Source: Chryseobacterium sp.
GTDB taxonomy: Bacteria; Bacteroidota; Bacteroidia; Flavobacteriales; Weeksellaceae
Reading direction: 5' to 3'
DNA length: 64,000 nucleotides
Assembly: GCA_018260475.1 (NCBI GenBank)
Contig: JAGLBA010000001.1
Span: forward strand, 255,314-319,313
The first letter of the stretch is position 1. The number at the start of each line of letters is the position of its first letter. This document shows, in pieces, positions 1 through 8,518 of this stretch. Both the position numbers and the translations under genes were made by a program. The notes below the pieces were generated by a model. It ran no database searches and had not been told where the DNA came from. It saw only the letters and a list, made by a program, of their open reading frames with translations.

Positions 1-754
1 ATGCAGCGTTCAAACCTGAACCGCGGATGTTTCTGAAAACAGTATTGTCTACATTTATATCTAAATTTTTTGTTTGTGAACCAGTAGTTATAAACTGCCC
101 CGCCCCTTGTTTGTTGGTCCCTCTTTCTATAAGGGAGTTCTTTATATTTATGGTTGTGTTTAATGATTGATACACATATGCAAAGCCATCTCCTGATACG
201 CCATCTCCACCTTCCCACTCATGCACTTTTACATTGTCCATAGTAAAAGAGGATCCGTTTGATTGATCAAAGGTGATAAAGGTACCATCAAGACTACCTC
301 CCCCGCGAGAATTTACAATAGATAAATCTTTTAAGAATAGGCTAGCATCGCTACCATTTATCATTCTAAATGATGAAAAGGTCGACCCGTCCACTGAGTC
401 GAAAGATGTGGTATACACAAGTGGGTTATAAGCTGGCGTAACGCCATTAGAAGGTGTCGCATATCCCCCTAATACTCTTACATACTGACCTGCGCCCAGT
501 CGTATTTCATTTGCTGAAGGACCGCCATTACCATCAAGAATGTACAGACCTTGTGCAACATAGACCTCATATGTGCCAGTGGCAGTGCCTATCTTTGTGA
601 ATGCCGCACGGATGGTTTTATATGCTTTAATCCAGCTAGTACCATCATTAGCATCACTTCCGGCGTATTGTGACACATATATTTTCGTTTGCGCACTCAC
701 GATCATCGTGAAAAACGCAAATAATATAATTTGTATTTTTTTTATAGTATTCAT
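1..754 (-). CDS. Secreted beta-helix-like surface protein, C-terminus beyond window
   Basis: An open frame starts at an ATG (752-754, complement) and runs off the left edge without a stop, giving at least 251 codons. The N-terminus is a clear signal peptide (MNTIKKIQIILFAFFTMIVSAQ, residues 1-22). After it comes IYVSQYAGSDANDGTSWIKA, typical of secreted right-handed parallel beta-helix proteins (the DUF1565/polysaccharide-lyase-like entry strand). The rest is rich in Gly, Asn, Asp and Ser with short repeating strands, as in beta-helices. A surface or adhesin-like role, possibly with a type IX secretion tail, is inference because the C-terminus is missing. It lies 31 bases after the stop of the upstream secreted gene on the same strand, so the two may be co-transcribed. 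Confidence 0.75.
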   Translation of the reverse strand, partial: MNTIKKIQIILFAFFTMIVSAQTKIYVSQYAGSDANDGTSWIKAYKTIRAAFTKIGTATGTYEVYVAQGLYILDGNGGPSANEIRLGAGQYVRVLGGYATPSNGVTPAYNPLVYTTSFDSVDGSTFSSFRMINGSDASLFLKDLSIVNSRGGGSLDGTFITFDQSNGSSFTMDNVKVHEWEGGDGVSGDGFAYVYQSLNTTINIKNSLIERGTNKQGAGQFITTGSQTKNLDINVDNTVFRNIRGSGLNAA

Positions 755-785
755 TATGTTTTTTTTAATTATTTCTTAACTATTT

Positions 786-1340
786 TTAGATTACTCTAAT
801 TGCGGGAGGTGATTTGTTTCTTTTCTTCCCTCGGTATTCGAAATATTTAAAATGTTGTTCCAACTCTATAGGCTTGTCTAAGAATTTGGCAGATGAGTAG
901 TGGAGATGTACGCTATCATTTACTCCATAATTTTGATAAGAAGATCCCGGAGTTGCACAATTGGACGCGTATTTCCCGTTAGAAATCTGAGAGTTCCCTG
1001 TGTTATCTTGCTTTGCTAGATCAAATTTAATTGCGCCATAGGTATATAATTTTTTAACCGTTTCAATTGATTTTTTCGTGCGTTTACGAGCAGAAGTTTC
1101 AACACAGGTTTTTTTAATGTTCTTCTTGTAAACATTTTTTGGTGTTGGATGCGCGTAACGCATCTGAGATGCACCAATAATCTGTGCGCCGCCAATAACG
1201 GTGATGGCAGTAGCTTCTTGCGCAAAAAACATTTGGAAGCTTACAAACAGCAAGGCAGAAAACCACCTTGGCAACTGGGAGAACCCATTGCCAAAGTGTA
1301 GCTTTTGTATTATAAGTTTAGCTAGTAAATTTTTTTTCAC
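786..1340 (-). CDS. Hypothetical secreted protein, GTG start
   Basis: A 184-residue protein that I do not recognise. The frame is open slightly further upstream, but that extension overlaps the promoter box TATCTTTG (1356-1363, complement). The GTG at 1338-1340 lies at the usual distance from the box and gives the basic start VKKNLLAK, so I prefer it. A hydrophobic stretch (WFSALLFVSFQMFFAQ, about residues 27-42) reads as a late signal peptide or membrane anchor. The mature part contains a Lys/Thr-rich segment (about 70-95), two Cys residues and a basic C-terminus (KKRNKSPPAIRVI). It is the first gene of a probable two-gene unit with the beta-helix gene downstream. The function is unknown. 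Confidence 0.55.
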   Translation of the reverse strand: MKKNLLAKLIIQKLHFGNGFSQLPRWFSALLFVSFQMFFAQEATAITVIGGAQIIGASQMRYAHPTPKNVYKKNIKKTCVETSARKRTKKSIETVKKLYTYGAIKFDLAKQDNTGNSQISNGKYASNCATPGSSYQNYGVNDSVHLHYSSAKFLDKPIELEQHFKYFEYRGKKRNKSPPAIRVI

Positions 1341-1355
1341 ATTTTTGTTTCGGTG

Positions 1356-1363
1356 CAAAGATA
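1356..1363 (-). promoter_or_regulatory. -7 promoter box TATCTTTG
   Basis: Matches the Bacteroidota -7 consensus TAnnTTTG and lies 23 bases ahead of the GTG at 1340. No good -33 TTG is seen at the usual spacing. It probably drives the secreted-protein pair. Confidence 0.45.
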
Positions 1364-1516
1364 CAATTTAACGAACACAACAGGTACATAATAAAAAAAT
1401 AACGTAACTTAACAATAACATATGTTTTCAAATTAAAAAAAATTTTTTTAGTAAAATTTTAAGCTTGTAAGGTAGGTCGTTTTCAGCATTTGATTCATTG
1501 TAATAAGAGTTATAAT

Positions 1517-1549
1517 AAAAAAGCCCTGCTGGTTAAGCAGGGCTTTTTT
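1517..1549 (-). terminator. Terminator after rplY
   Basis: A perfect 13-base stem (1518-1530 pairing with 1536-1548) around the loop GGTTA, with A and T runs on both sides. It begins 16 bases past the rplY stop. The flanking runs would let it work in both directions. Confidence 0.9.
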
Positions 1550-1564
1550 ATAATGTAGATTAAA

Positions 1565-2218
1565 TTATTCAGCGGCAGTGTCAGCTGAAGCTTCTCCACT
1601 TTGTTCAGTCGCCGGAACTTCGTTTGCTCCTCCCTCTTCATCATCATCATCTGCAGAAGCGCCGCCTTTCATCGCGTTTCTAGACATCTTCACGGCTACA
1701 ACCACCGCATTGTCAGGATGCATGAAAGAATACTCTGAAGTTTTGATATCGCCAACATAGAGTTTGCTTCCAATTTTCAATGGTGTTACATCTATCACGA
1801 TTTCGTCTGGGAGGTTTGCCGGAAGCGCTTTCACTTTCAATTTTCGGAAAGACTGTCTTAGCGAACCACCTGCAACCACACCTTTGGAACGACCTGTAAG
1901 TCTAACCGGAACTTCTATTACCACTGGTTTGTCGGCAGTTAGCTGGTAGAAATCCGCATGTAGGATCTTGTCTGTAATCGGGTGAAACTGGATGTCCTGA
2001 AGAACGGCAGGTATACTCTGCCCTTCGATTACGAGTTCTACTGTGTGTGCGTCCGGTGTGTAAACAAGACCTTTGAAGGCTCTCTCCTCAGCAGAGAAAT
2101 TCAATGGCTCGGTGGTACCGTAAACAACACAAGGAACTAGCTCAGCATCGCGTAAAGCTTTTGTAGACTTCTTGCCCACGCTTTCTCTTTTTGTACCTTG
2201 AATTGTAATTGATTTCAT
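1565..2218 (-). CDS. rplY: 50S ribosomal protein L25, long CTC form
   Basis: Binds 5S rRNA in the large ribosomal subunit. The 217-residue protein is the long (general stress protein CTC) form. An N-terminal L25 beta-barrel (residues 1-90: [24 protein letters not shown], then ILHADFYQL) is followed by the TL5/CTC C-terminal domain. The C-terminal tail is very acidic, with a run of Asp and Glu from about residue 190. It is preceded by a -7 box at 2263-2270 and followed by a strong terminator, so it is probably a single-gene unit next to prs, an order common in flavobacteria. The ATG at 2216-2218 begins the conserved MKSITIQG. Confidence 0.95.
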   Translation of the reverse strand: MKSITIQGTKRESVGKKSTKALRDAELVPCVVYGTTEPLNFSAEERAFKGLVYTPDAHTVELVIEGQSIPAVLQDIQFHPITDKILHADFYQLTADKPVVIEVPVRLTGRSKGVVAGGSLRQSFRKLKVKALPANLPDEIVIDVTPLKIGSKLYVGDIKTSEYSFMHPDNAVVVAVKMSRNAMKGGASADDDDEEGGANEVPATEQSGEASADTAAE

Positions 2219-2262
2219 TATTATGATTTAAAAAATTGTTTTTTTTACAGAATTTTAGTTTG

Positions 2263-2270
2263 CAAAGGTA
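2263..2270 (-). promoter_or_regulatory. -7 promoter box TACCTTTG for rplY
   Basis: Matches TAnnTTTG in the rplY upstream gap. The predicted 5' leader is about 40 bases, longer than for most genes here. No clear -33 TTG. Confidence 0.45.
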
Positions 2271-2288
2271 GTAATTATTTTTATATAA

Positions 2289-2312
2289 AAACCTTCCCAT
2301 TCGGGAAGGTTT
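2289..2312 (-). terminator. Terminator after prs
   Basis: A perfect 10-base stem AAACCTTCCC / GGGAAGGTTT with a 4-base loop, 24 bases past the prs stop. The T-run on the minus strand is short, so strength is uncertain. Confidence 0.75.
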
Positions 2313-2336
2313 AAAAAATTTTTAAGGCGTCATTCT

Positions 2337-3275
2337 TTAGATAATGAATTTTTCACTAATGGATTGGTGTTCGTGTACCATCTTCATTACATCTGCGAAC
2401 AGTTCCGCACAAGACAATACTTTGATCTTTGTGGAAAGCTCCGTTTTAACAGGAATGCTATCGGTTACAATGACTTCCTGAAGTTTAGAATTTTCGATGT
2501 TTACATAAGCTTTACCAGAAAGTACGCCGTGTGTTGCCATAGCGCGAACGCTGGCGGCACCCTTGTCCATTAGGATTTCAGCGGCTTTGCAAAGAGTGCC
2601 TGCAGTATCGATCATGTCATCAATAAGGATTACATTTCTGTCTGTCACATCCCCAATTAGAAACATTTCTTCAATCACATTTGCTTTTTTACGCTCTTTG
2701 TAAGCGATTACCACTTCGGCGCCGAGGTGACCTGCATAGTTTTTTGCTCTTTTGGCACCACCCATATCCGGAGAAGCGATGGTAAGGTTTTCCAATTTTA
2801 AAGAATGGATATAATCGATGAAAACAGTGGAAGCATAAAGATGATCTACTGGTATTTCAAAAAATCCTTGAATTTGGTCTGCGTGCAAATCCATGGTCAT
2901 AATTCTGGTAGCGCCCGCGGCAGTTAGGAGGTTGGCAACCAATTTTGCACCGATTGGCGCTCTTGGTTTGTCCTTTCTGTCTTGTCTTGCAAGTCCATAA
3001 TAAGGAATCACTACGGTGATGTTTTTAGCTGAAGCCCTTTTAGCAGCATCTATCATGAGCAAAAGTTCCAAAAGATTATCTGCCGGCGGGAAGGTGGAGC
3101 CTATCAAGAAAACGCGACCACCGCGAACGGATTGATCTAATACCGGTTCAAACTCACCGTCGCTAAAGTTTTGGAAATTAATTTTTCCTAATTCCTGCCC
3201 ATAGTGGTGGGCTATTTTTTCCGCCAAAGCCATGCTTGTACGGGTAGAAAATAGATAACTTGCCTGATGCGCCAT
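2337..3275 (-). CDS. prs: Ribose-phosphate pyrophosphokinase
   Basis: Makes PRPP from ribose 5-phosphate and ATP for nucleotide, NAD, His and Trp synthesis. The 312 residues match the class I family length. Visible landmarks are the flexible-loop motif RQDRKDKPRAPIGAKL (about 97-112), the metal-binding MTMDLHADQIQGFF (about 126-139) and the PRPP-binding loop VILIDDMIDTAGTL (about 215-228). The start MAHQASYLFS is fixed by a -7 box at 3295-3302, 27 bases upstream. PRPP consumers elsewhere in the window include apt and nadC. Confidence 0.97.
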   Translation of the reverse strand: MAHQASYLFSTRTSMALAEKIAHHYGQELGKINFQNFSDGEFEPVLDQSVRGGRVFLIGSTFPPADNLLELLLMIDAAKRASAKNITVVIPYYGLARQDRKDKPRAPIGAKLVANLLTAAGATRIMTMDLHADQIQGFFEIPVDHLYASTVFIDYIHSLKLENLTIASPDMGGAKRAKNYAGHLGAEVVIAYKERKKANVIEEMFLIGDVTDRNVILIDDMIDTAGTLCKAAEILMDKGAASVRAMATHGVLSGKAYVNIENSKLQEVIVTDSIPVKTELSTKIKVLSCAELFADVMKMVHEHQSISEKFII

Positions 3276-3294
3276 AGTCTTGTATTAGTTTCGG

Positions 3295-3302
3295 CAAATT
3301 TA
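3295..3302 (-). promoter_or_regulatory. -7 promoter box TAAATTTG for prs
   Basis: Exact TAnnTTTG on the minus strand, 27 bases before the prs ATG, the spacing seen for many genes in this window. Confidence 0.5.
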
Positions 3303-3474
3303 ATAAAAATAAGCCACCCGAAAGTTTGAGAGGCTTAAATATTTAGTTAATGTTAATAAATCATTAAGGACATGCAGACGAGCTCTATCCTCGTGCCTAT
3401 TATTTCTAACTCGCATACCACTTTTTTGTATTTAAAGATCAGAAATTCTACGCTTTGCAACTTGATTTTAATAT

Positions 3475-3508
3475 AATAAGCCACCAGATAAATTTCAGAT
3501 GGCTTATT
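3475..3508 (-). terminator. Terminator after the GDSL lipoprotein gene
   Basis: Stem AATAAGCCA / TGGCTTATT (with one further mismatch toward the loop), starting 24 bases past the stop at 3532. The rest of the 3276-3531 gap shows no gene and no tRNA. Confidence 0.7.
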
Positions 3509-3531
3509 TTATAAATATTTTAATCAAATTC

Positions 3532-5118
3532 CTATGGGAAAGTTACCCCGGAATAAGAATTGGCATTTACCTGTGGTAAATTAGAATTGTATTTATTGTT
3601 GATGGCTTTGATGAATTCATTAGCAATCATGCCATATCCTCTTCCTGTGAGGTGTACGCCGTCTAAAGAGAAAGTTCCTCCGGTGATGAATTTCGTGGTG
3701 TATCTCACGCCGTTGAATTGTAAACCTGAAGAGGATGAAAGTTCTGCCATTTTAGCATTCGCATCTACAAAAGCCAATCCGTAAGAAGAAGCTAAGGATT
3801 TAATAGAGGCATTATAGGCTGCTGTTGTACTCTTAATAGCTTCGATTTCAGATGGGATAAGGATATGGGCATCCTCCATTGGGAAGGTAATGCCATAACT
3901 GTTCAACGGTGCCACGGCGTATGGGTATGCTGTGCTGTTTGGTGCCGTCCCAATAACACCTTTTGTAGAAAGTGGGATTAGATCACCTGCTTTGCTTTGT
4001 CTCGCCTGACCAAATGTTTTTCCGATTGCATAAGCCTGTGCTGCGCCTACTTTTGGAGTTAGGATTGAAGTGATTTGTGCAGAAAGATCGGTCAAAGTTT
4101 CATCTTTAATCAGCAAGGGGTTGGCCGCTGTTTTAGACAAAAGATTGATTCTATCTCCTTGTCCCAATGCTGTAAGAACCTGTTTTACTGGGCCGTAGAG
4201 TTGCGCATTCAAAGCGTCAATAGTGGATTCGCCGGCAGCTTGGTTGTTTTTTCCAATAACAGATGCAGAAAGTGGCGCAGTAGGAATCGTGGTAAAGAAA
4301 GGAATGTTTTCTACACTCGGGATGTTCGCAATCACACCTTTCGTGGCGCCGTTCGTTTTCATCGTTTCCAATATGGTTTGGATGGAGCCTGCCAATACCT
4401 TAGGATCGGACATATCATACATACCATATGTTTTTGGATCCATGTTTCCGGTTTGGTTTATCCCGGATGCACCCGCCATGGCGTAGAACAAAACATCATT
4501 ATTCCCAATCCAAAGAGAGTAGAAAGTAGGTTTTTGTGCTACGGCATCAGCCAAAACAGTTGTAGTGGATGATGAGGAGAATCTCACAAAATATGGGTTT
4601 GCAGTTCCTGTTTGCAGTCCTGTCATGCTACCGTATCCTGGAGCTATAAGGTGGAAAGATTTTGCGCCTGGAACACCCAAGTTTTGGTAGGTGCCCGTCA
4701 GTTTGTCCAGCGCGCCTGCAGCTGCGGATTGTACCGGAGAGAGTTCTTTGCTAATGACGGTACCCGTAGTACCATCTATTACATCTACTAACTTTAAAGT
4801 AAATTTTCCTCCAAAACCTGGGAGGTTATTGAAACCGCCAATATTGTTTGGCATCATAGGCTGTGTGAAATCGCCACCGCCCGCGAGTTTCATCTGCTGG
4901 GCAATCATGCTTGGGTAGGATTCGTTCTGGCCGTCAGAATACAGCGCACCATCTCGGTATCCGGATGTTAGGGAGTTTCCGAGGGCTACGTATTTGCTAA
5001 AATTAGCCTCGCCGCTGGTCACTGCGATATCCTGCGCATCGCGTTCGAAGTCTGTATGGCAGCTTTGCGTCATCGAAATTGCCGCAATAGCTATTACCGA
5101 AAGAAATATTTTTTTCAT
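3532..5118 (-). CDS. GDSL/SGNH-family lipoprotein hydrolase
   Basis: A 528-residue lipoprotein: signal MKKIFLSVIAIAAISMTQSC with the lipidated Cys at residue 20. SGNH hydrolase blocks are visible: GNSLTSG with the nucleophile Ser49 (block I), IGNNDVL (block III) and, near the C-terminus, DGVHLTGRGYGMIA with the catalytic Asp and His (block V). The family hydrolyses acyl esters or other lipid and sugar esters; the substrate here is unknown. It lies 6 bases after the FadL-type porin gene on the same strand. This pairing suggests the enzyme releases fatty acids or similar at the outer membrane for uptake by the porin, which is inference. Confidence 0.85.
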   Translation of the reverse strand: MKKIFLSVIAIAAISMTQSCHTDFERDAQDIAVTSGEANFSKYVALGNSLTSGYRDGALYSDGQNESYPSMIAQQMKLAGGGDFTQPMMPNNIGGFNNLPGFGGKFTLKLVDVIDGTTGTVISKELSPVQSAAAGALDKLTGTYQNLGVPGAKSFHLIAPGYGSMTGLQTGTANPYFVRFSSSSTTTVLADAVAQKPTFYSLWIGNNDVLFYAMAGASGINQTGNMDPKTYGMYDMSDPKVLAGSIQTILETMKTNGATKGVIANIPSVENIPFFTTIPTAPLSASVIGKNNQAAGESTIDALNAQLYGPVKQVLTALGQGDRINLLSKTAANPLLIKDETLTDLSAQITSILTPKVGAAQAYAIGKTFGQARQSKAGDLIPLSTKGVIGTAPNSTAYPYAVAPLNSYGITFPMEDAHILIPSEIEAIKSTTAAYNASIKSLASSYGLAFVDANAKMAELSSSSGLQFNGVRYTTKFITGGTFSLDGVHLTGRGYGMIANEFIKAINNKYNSNLPQVNANSYSGVTFP

Positions 5119-5124
5119 GTGTTT

Positions 5125-6363
5125 TTATTTAATAAAATTATAATGCAATCCAAGACCTAAAAAGAAGGCTTTGGCTTTTGCCTGTCCTACGAAGTTATAG
5201 TAGTTATTGTTTACTGCTCTGCTATGTGGCATTGCGTATCCGCCGGCTATATCTACACCCATGCCTCTATATTTGAATCCAAGACCGGCTGTTACGACAT
5301 TAGAATCAAAAGATGGTGTTTCTGCGATGAAATCTTTATCTTCATAAGGAGATTCGTCATTGTACCATCCTACTCTTGCAGCAATCATATCGTTGATTTG
5401 ATATTCCGTACCCAAACGCCAAGTTTTGGTATTATGGAAGTTTTTCGGTGTTACCAAAAGCGTATTATCCGTAGCTTGGTTGCCCACTTTAGCTTTAGCG
5501 AAATCCAATTTCAATCTACTGTATCTTTCCCAACCACTATAATTGAAGTCGGCAGAAACCTTCCATTTTGGAGTTACTTTATAGGTTGCCCCGATAGTAT
5601 ATTCATCAACCAGAGGGAGCACGGCTGTAAATTTATCTTGTCCGCCGGCATCCAGTCCTAAAAGAGGGAATAAAGACGGTGCAATTTTGAAGGTTGCGAT
5701 ACCTTTATCTGCCTTCATGTCTACAGCGGATCGGTAGGCTACGCTGACATCCCAGTTTTCATCCGGTTGGAAGTAGAATCCTAGCCCGAAACCGTGGCCT
5801 TTGGCTTTTTCATCGTTAATATTAAGCGTCCCGCCCAGTTGGGTTACAGCTTTATCCCAATCTACAAGGCCTTTCGCGTAGATGTAGCTAGCTCCTACAG
5901 AAGCCCACGGTGCAAGTTTTACCGAAATCATCGGTTGGAAGAAAAGTGCCTTCAATTGCATTTTTAGAACCATCTCGCGGCCTTCCCAGTTTTCGGGATA
6001 TTCAACGGTGCTTCCGAATGGCGTAGCGAAACTGAAACCTAAGGAAATTTTATCCGTCACTTTGTAGGCAACCGCCGCGTACACGGGTGTTCCAAACGGA
6101 CTGTCAGTTTCTGTGGATTGCAAGGTGGACATGTTTTGGAAGGTCACGGTAGATTTCGCTGCGAAACCGCCCGCCGCTACACTTAGCTTAGCAGGGATGA
6201 AGGAAATACCTGCCGGGTTGAAGAATGCCACACTGGCATCATCTGCATGCGCCGAAGTATGCGCCATAGCGAGTTGTCTCACGCCTTGTAGCGATACCCG
6301 GAAGCCACCCGCATAAGCGAGAACTCCTGCAAGCAGCGATGTGGAAATAAGTAGTTTTTTCAT
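5125..6363 (-). CDS. OmpP1/FadL-family outer-membrane transporter
   Basis: A 412-residue outer-membrane beta-barrel with signal peptide MKKLLISTSLLAGVLAYAGG. The N-terminus of the mature form (GFRVSLQGVRQLAMAHTSAH, then DDASVAFFNPAGISF) is the hallmark of the FadL/TodX/OmpP1 family, whose hatch domain begins this way and which moves long-chain fatty acids or other hydrophobic molecules inward. The C-terminus ends in an alternating strand (FFLGLGLHYNFIK). It is first in a two-gene operon with the GDSL lipoprotein. A -7 box lies 27 bases upstream, with a palindrome further up. Confidence 0.88.
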   Translation of the reverse strand: MKKLLISTSLLAGVLAYAGGFRVSLQGVRQLAMAHTSAHADDASVAFFNPAGISFIPAKLSVAAGGFAAKSTVTFQNMSTLQSTETDSPFGTPVYAAVAYKVTDKISLGFSFATPFGSTVEYPENWEGREMVLKMQLKALFFQPMISVKLAPWASVGASYIYAKGLVDWDKAVTQLGGTLNINDEKAKGHGFGLGFYFQPDENWDVSVAYRSAVDMKADKGIATFKIAPSLFPLLGLDAGGQDKFTAVLPLVDEYTIGATYKVTPKWKVSADFNYSGWERYSRLKLDFAKAKVGNQATDNTLLVTPKNFHNTKTWRLGTEYQINDMIAARVGWYNDESPYEDKDFIAETPSFDSNVVTAGLGFKYRGMGVDIAGGYAMPHSRAVNNNYYNFVGQAKAKAFFLGLGLHYNFIK

Positions 6364-6382
6364 TTTTTAGTAATTATTAGGT

Positions 6383-6390
6383 CAAATATA
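6383..6390 (-). promoter_or_regulatory. -7 promoter box TATATTTG for the FadL operon
   Basis: Exact TAnnTTTG, 27 bases before the ATG at 6363 on the minus strand. Confidence 0.5.
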
Positions 6391-6532
6391 GAAACATTTC
6401 AAAATACATTGTTAACTTTTCTTAATATTTTTTAAACAAATTGTTATTTCATGCATTGGTTTAAATTAACAATTTTTGATTAAACAATTGATAATCTGTT
6501 TTTTATTCAAAATAAATTTGTTTTATTAAGCA

Positions 6533-6551
6533 TTTGTTTAATATAAACAAA
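6533..6551. promoter_or_regulatory. Perfect palindrome in the fadL / ricT divergent gap
   Basis: TTTGTTTA-ATA-TAAACAAA is a perfect 8-base inverted repeat with a 3-base spacer. It sits in the 319-base divergent intergenic region (6364-6682). That region is very AT-rich and contains several other half-sites of the form TTAAACAA/TTGTTTAA but no gene. It could be a regulator site, possibly for the fatty-acid porin operon (inference). Confidence 0.35.
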
Positions 6552-6650
6552 GTTTATTTTTGATTGAAATTATTTCATCTCTGTCATTGTCTTAATTCTC
6601 AATAAAACTCATATCCTCAGGCTCTATCTTATCATTAATGAAAAAATAAC

Positions 6651-6658
6651 TAAATTTG
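6651..6658 (+). promoter_or_regulatory. -7 promoter box TAAATTTG for the ricT-gldH-pbp operon
   Basis: Exact TAnnTTTG, 32 bases before the ATG at 6683. No -33 TTG at the expected distance. Confidence 0.45.
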
Positions 6659-6682
6659 CGAGATTATATATAAAGTAGAGAT

Positions 6683-8062
6683 ATGAGTTGTGGATGCAAA
6701 ACATCCGGCGATTCCGGCCATTCATGCGGTACGAAACTGAATGGATGCGATAGTGTAGATACATGTGGTAACAGTTATAAATTAAGTGTTTTTGATTGGC
6801 TTGCAAATGTGAAAAGCCCCGGTACAAAGCCGGAAAACGATTTTGTTGAAGTAAGATTCAAGAACGACAGAAAATGTTTTTTCAGAAATGTAAATAATTT
6901 ACCGCTGCATGCAGGCAACATTATCACCGTGGAATCCAGTCCGGGTCACGATGTGGGTGTAGTGAGCCTCACCGGGGAACTGGTGAAAATTCAAATGAAA
7001 AAAAAGCGCTTCCCAGAAAGCGAAGCACTGAAAATATACCGCCTGGCGAATCAAAAGGATATTGAAACCTGGCAAGAAGCTCGGAAAAAAGAGCCTGCAG
7101 TGCAGATGGAAGCCCGCAGAATAGCTGCCGCACTTCGGTTGGATATGAAGATTTCCGATGTGGAATACCAGGGCGATGGCAGCAAGGTTACATTCTATTA
7201 CACTGCAGATAACCGGGTGGATTTCAGGCAGTTGATCAAGGAATTTGCATCGGCATTTCGTGCAAAGATTGATATGAAGCAGATCGGCTATCGGCAGGAA
7301 GCGGCAAAAGTTGGCGGGATTGGTTCCTGCGGACGGGAATTGTGCTGCTCCAGTTGGCTTACGGATTTCCGCTCGGTGAATACTTCCGCAGCGCGCTACC
7401 AGCAACTCAGCATCAGCCCTCAAAAATTGGCGGGGCAATGTGGTAAGTTGAAGTGCTGCCTGAACTTTGAATTAGATAGTTACCTGGATGCACTTGGAGA
7501 TTTCCCAGCGTCCAATGCTACGCTGGATACCGAAAAAGGGCGCGCGCACTGCATCAAGATTGATGTATTTAAAAGAAAAATGTGGTTTGCTTATTCGGAT
7601 AATTCCTTCGGATGGTACGATCTCGACTCGCGTGAAGTAAAAAAACTGATTGCCGATAATAAAAAAGGCATCAAGGCACCACCATTGGAAAATTTGATGG
7701 CGCCACCCACCGTAGAGGTGAAGTCTGTGGATTTGATTCAGGAAAATAATATGGATCGTTTTGAGAAAAAACGAAACAACCGCAAGCCTGCCAACAAAAA
7801 CCGAAATGGGAATGGTGGAAATACGGACACAGCCGAACGCGAACCACACCAAAACCGCGACCGTAAGCCAGATAATCGCAACAATGGAAATGGAGAGCCA
7901 CGGCCACAGCAGCGAAGAGAGCCAAAGCCGCAGCAACCTCGCGAGCAAAAACCGGCACAAGGCGGCATCCCCCAAAATTCTGAGGGAAGACCACCACAAA
8001 ACCGCAACAAGAAACTTTTTAAGAAAAAACCAAACAAACCGGATTCTCCTTCCAATGAATAA
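6683..8062 (+). CDS. PSP1-domain protein, RicT/YaaT-like
   Basis: The core (about residues 90-270) is the PSP1 domain of RicT (YaaT), which in Bacillus forms a complex with RicA and RicF that carries iron-sulfur clusters and FAD and affects RNA processing. Conserved Cys clusters are visible: GSCGRELCCSSW (about 213-224) and GQCGKLKCCLNFE (about 252-264). This protein also has a Cys-rich N-terminus (six Cys within residues 4-32) and a long disordered basic tail rich in Asn, Arg, Pro and Gln (about 355-459). RicA and RicF partners are not in the window. It begins a tight operon with gldH (8-base overlap) and a penicillin-binding protein, an order common in flavobacteria. The exact function in Bacteroidota is not known to me. 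Confidence 0.85.
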   Translation: MSCGCKTSGDSGHSCGTKLNGCDSVDTCGNSYKLSVFDWLANVKSPGTKPENDFVEVRFKNDRKCFFRNVNNLPLHAGNIITVESSPGHDVGVVSLTGELVKIQMKKKRFPESEALKIYRLANQKDIETWQEARKKEPAVQMEARRIAAALRLDMKISDVEYQGDGSKVTFYYTADNRVDFRQLIKEFASAFRAKIDMKQIGYRQEAAKVGGIGSCGRELCCSSWLTDFRSVNTSAARYQQLSISPQKLAGQCGKLKCCLNFELDSYLDALGDFPASNATLDTEKGRAHCIKIDVFKRKMWFAYSDNSFGWYDLDSREVKKLIADNKKGIKAPPLENLMAPPTVEVKSVDLIQENNMDRFEKKRNNRKPANKNRNGNGGNTDTAEREPHQNRDRKPDNRNNGNGEPRPQQRREPKPQQPREQKPAQGGIPQNSEGRPPQNRNKKLFKKKPNKPDSPSNE

Positions 8063-8516
8063 ATTGCTTCTTTTTGGTGCCGCGCTCTCACTTGTAGCCT
8101 GCAACCCGGCAGGGGAAGAGGTTTACATGAACTCTCTCGACAATGCGTGGGCTAAAAATAAAAATCAAATTTTTGAGTTTGAAATAAAAGATGCGCAAAC
8201 TCCTAAAAATATTATATTTGTTGTTAGGAATAATAATGATTATCCTTATAGTAACATTAGGGTAATCAGTTCATTGTCGAAAGTGGGGCAGAAAGGCGTA
8301 AAACCAGATACGCTAAATTACACCCTTGCACAACCCAATGGAGCGTGGATAGGCAGTGGTTTCGGAGAAACGAAAGAAACCCTCTTCCAGTACAAACTGA
8401 ATCATAAATTTCCGTCTGAAGGAAAATATAAAGTAGAAGTAAGGCATGCTATGCGCAAAGATGTGCTTCCCGGGATAGAAGATTTTGGAATTAAAATAGA
8501 ACAAGCGAAACCATAA
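8055..8516 (+). CDS. gldH: Gliding motility lipoprotein GldH
   Basis: A 153-residue lipoprotein: MNKLLLFGAALSLVAC with the lipidated Cys at 16. Its start lies inside the end of the preceding PSP1 gene (8-base overlap), which implies translational coupling. The sequence continues NPAGEEVYMNSLDNAWAKN and contains a compact beta-rich domain, matching GldH by sequence pattern and by its position between the PSP1 gene and a class A PBP. GldH is needed for gliding and type IX secretion in Flavobacterium johnsoniae, though its precise role is unclear; non-gliding relatives keep it. A longer in-frame extension exists upstream but would lack the lipoprotein signal, so I reject it. Confidence 0.88.
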   Translation: MNKLLLFGAALSLVACNPAGEEVYMNSLDNAWAKNKNQIFEFEIKDAQTPKNIIFVVRNNNDYPYSNIRVISSLSKVGQKGVKPDTLNYTLAQPNGAWIGSGFGETKETLFQYKLNHKFPSEGKYKVEVRHAMRKDVLPGIEDFGIKIEQAKP

Positions 8517-8518
8517 AT

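Noticed and set aside
3276..3531. A tRNA or small RNA in the gap between prs and the GDSL gene
   Set aside because: Only a short ACGAG/CTCGT stem and the terminator were found. No T-loop or acceptor pairing.
7472..8104. Long Phe/Leu-rich minus-strand frames opposite the PSP1 gene
   Set aside because: They are antisense shadows of the Asn/Arg/Pro-rich tail. No start context, signal or family pattern.
7761..8516. A 251-codon frame covering gldH with a long N-terminal extension
   Set aside because: The extension overlaps the low-complexity tail of the PSP1 gene in another frame. Only the start at 8055 gives a lipoprotein signal.
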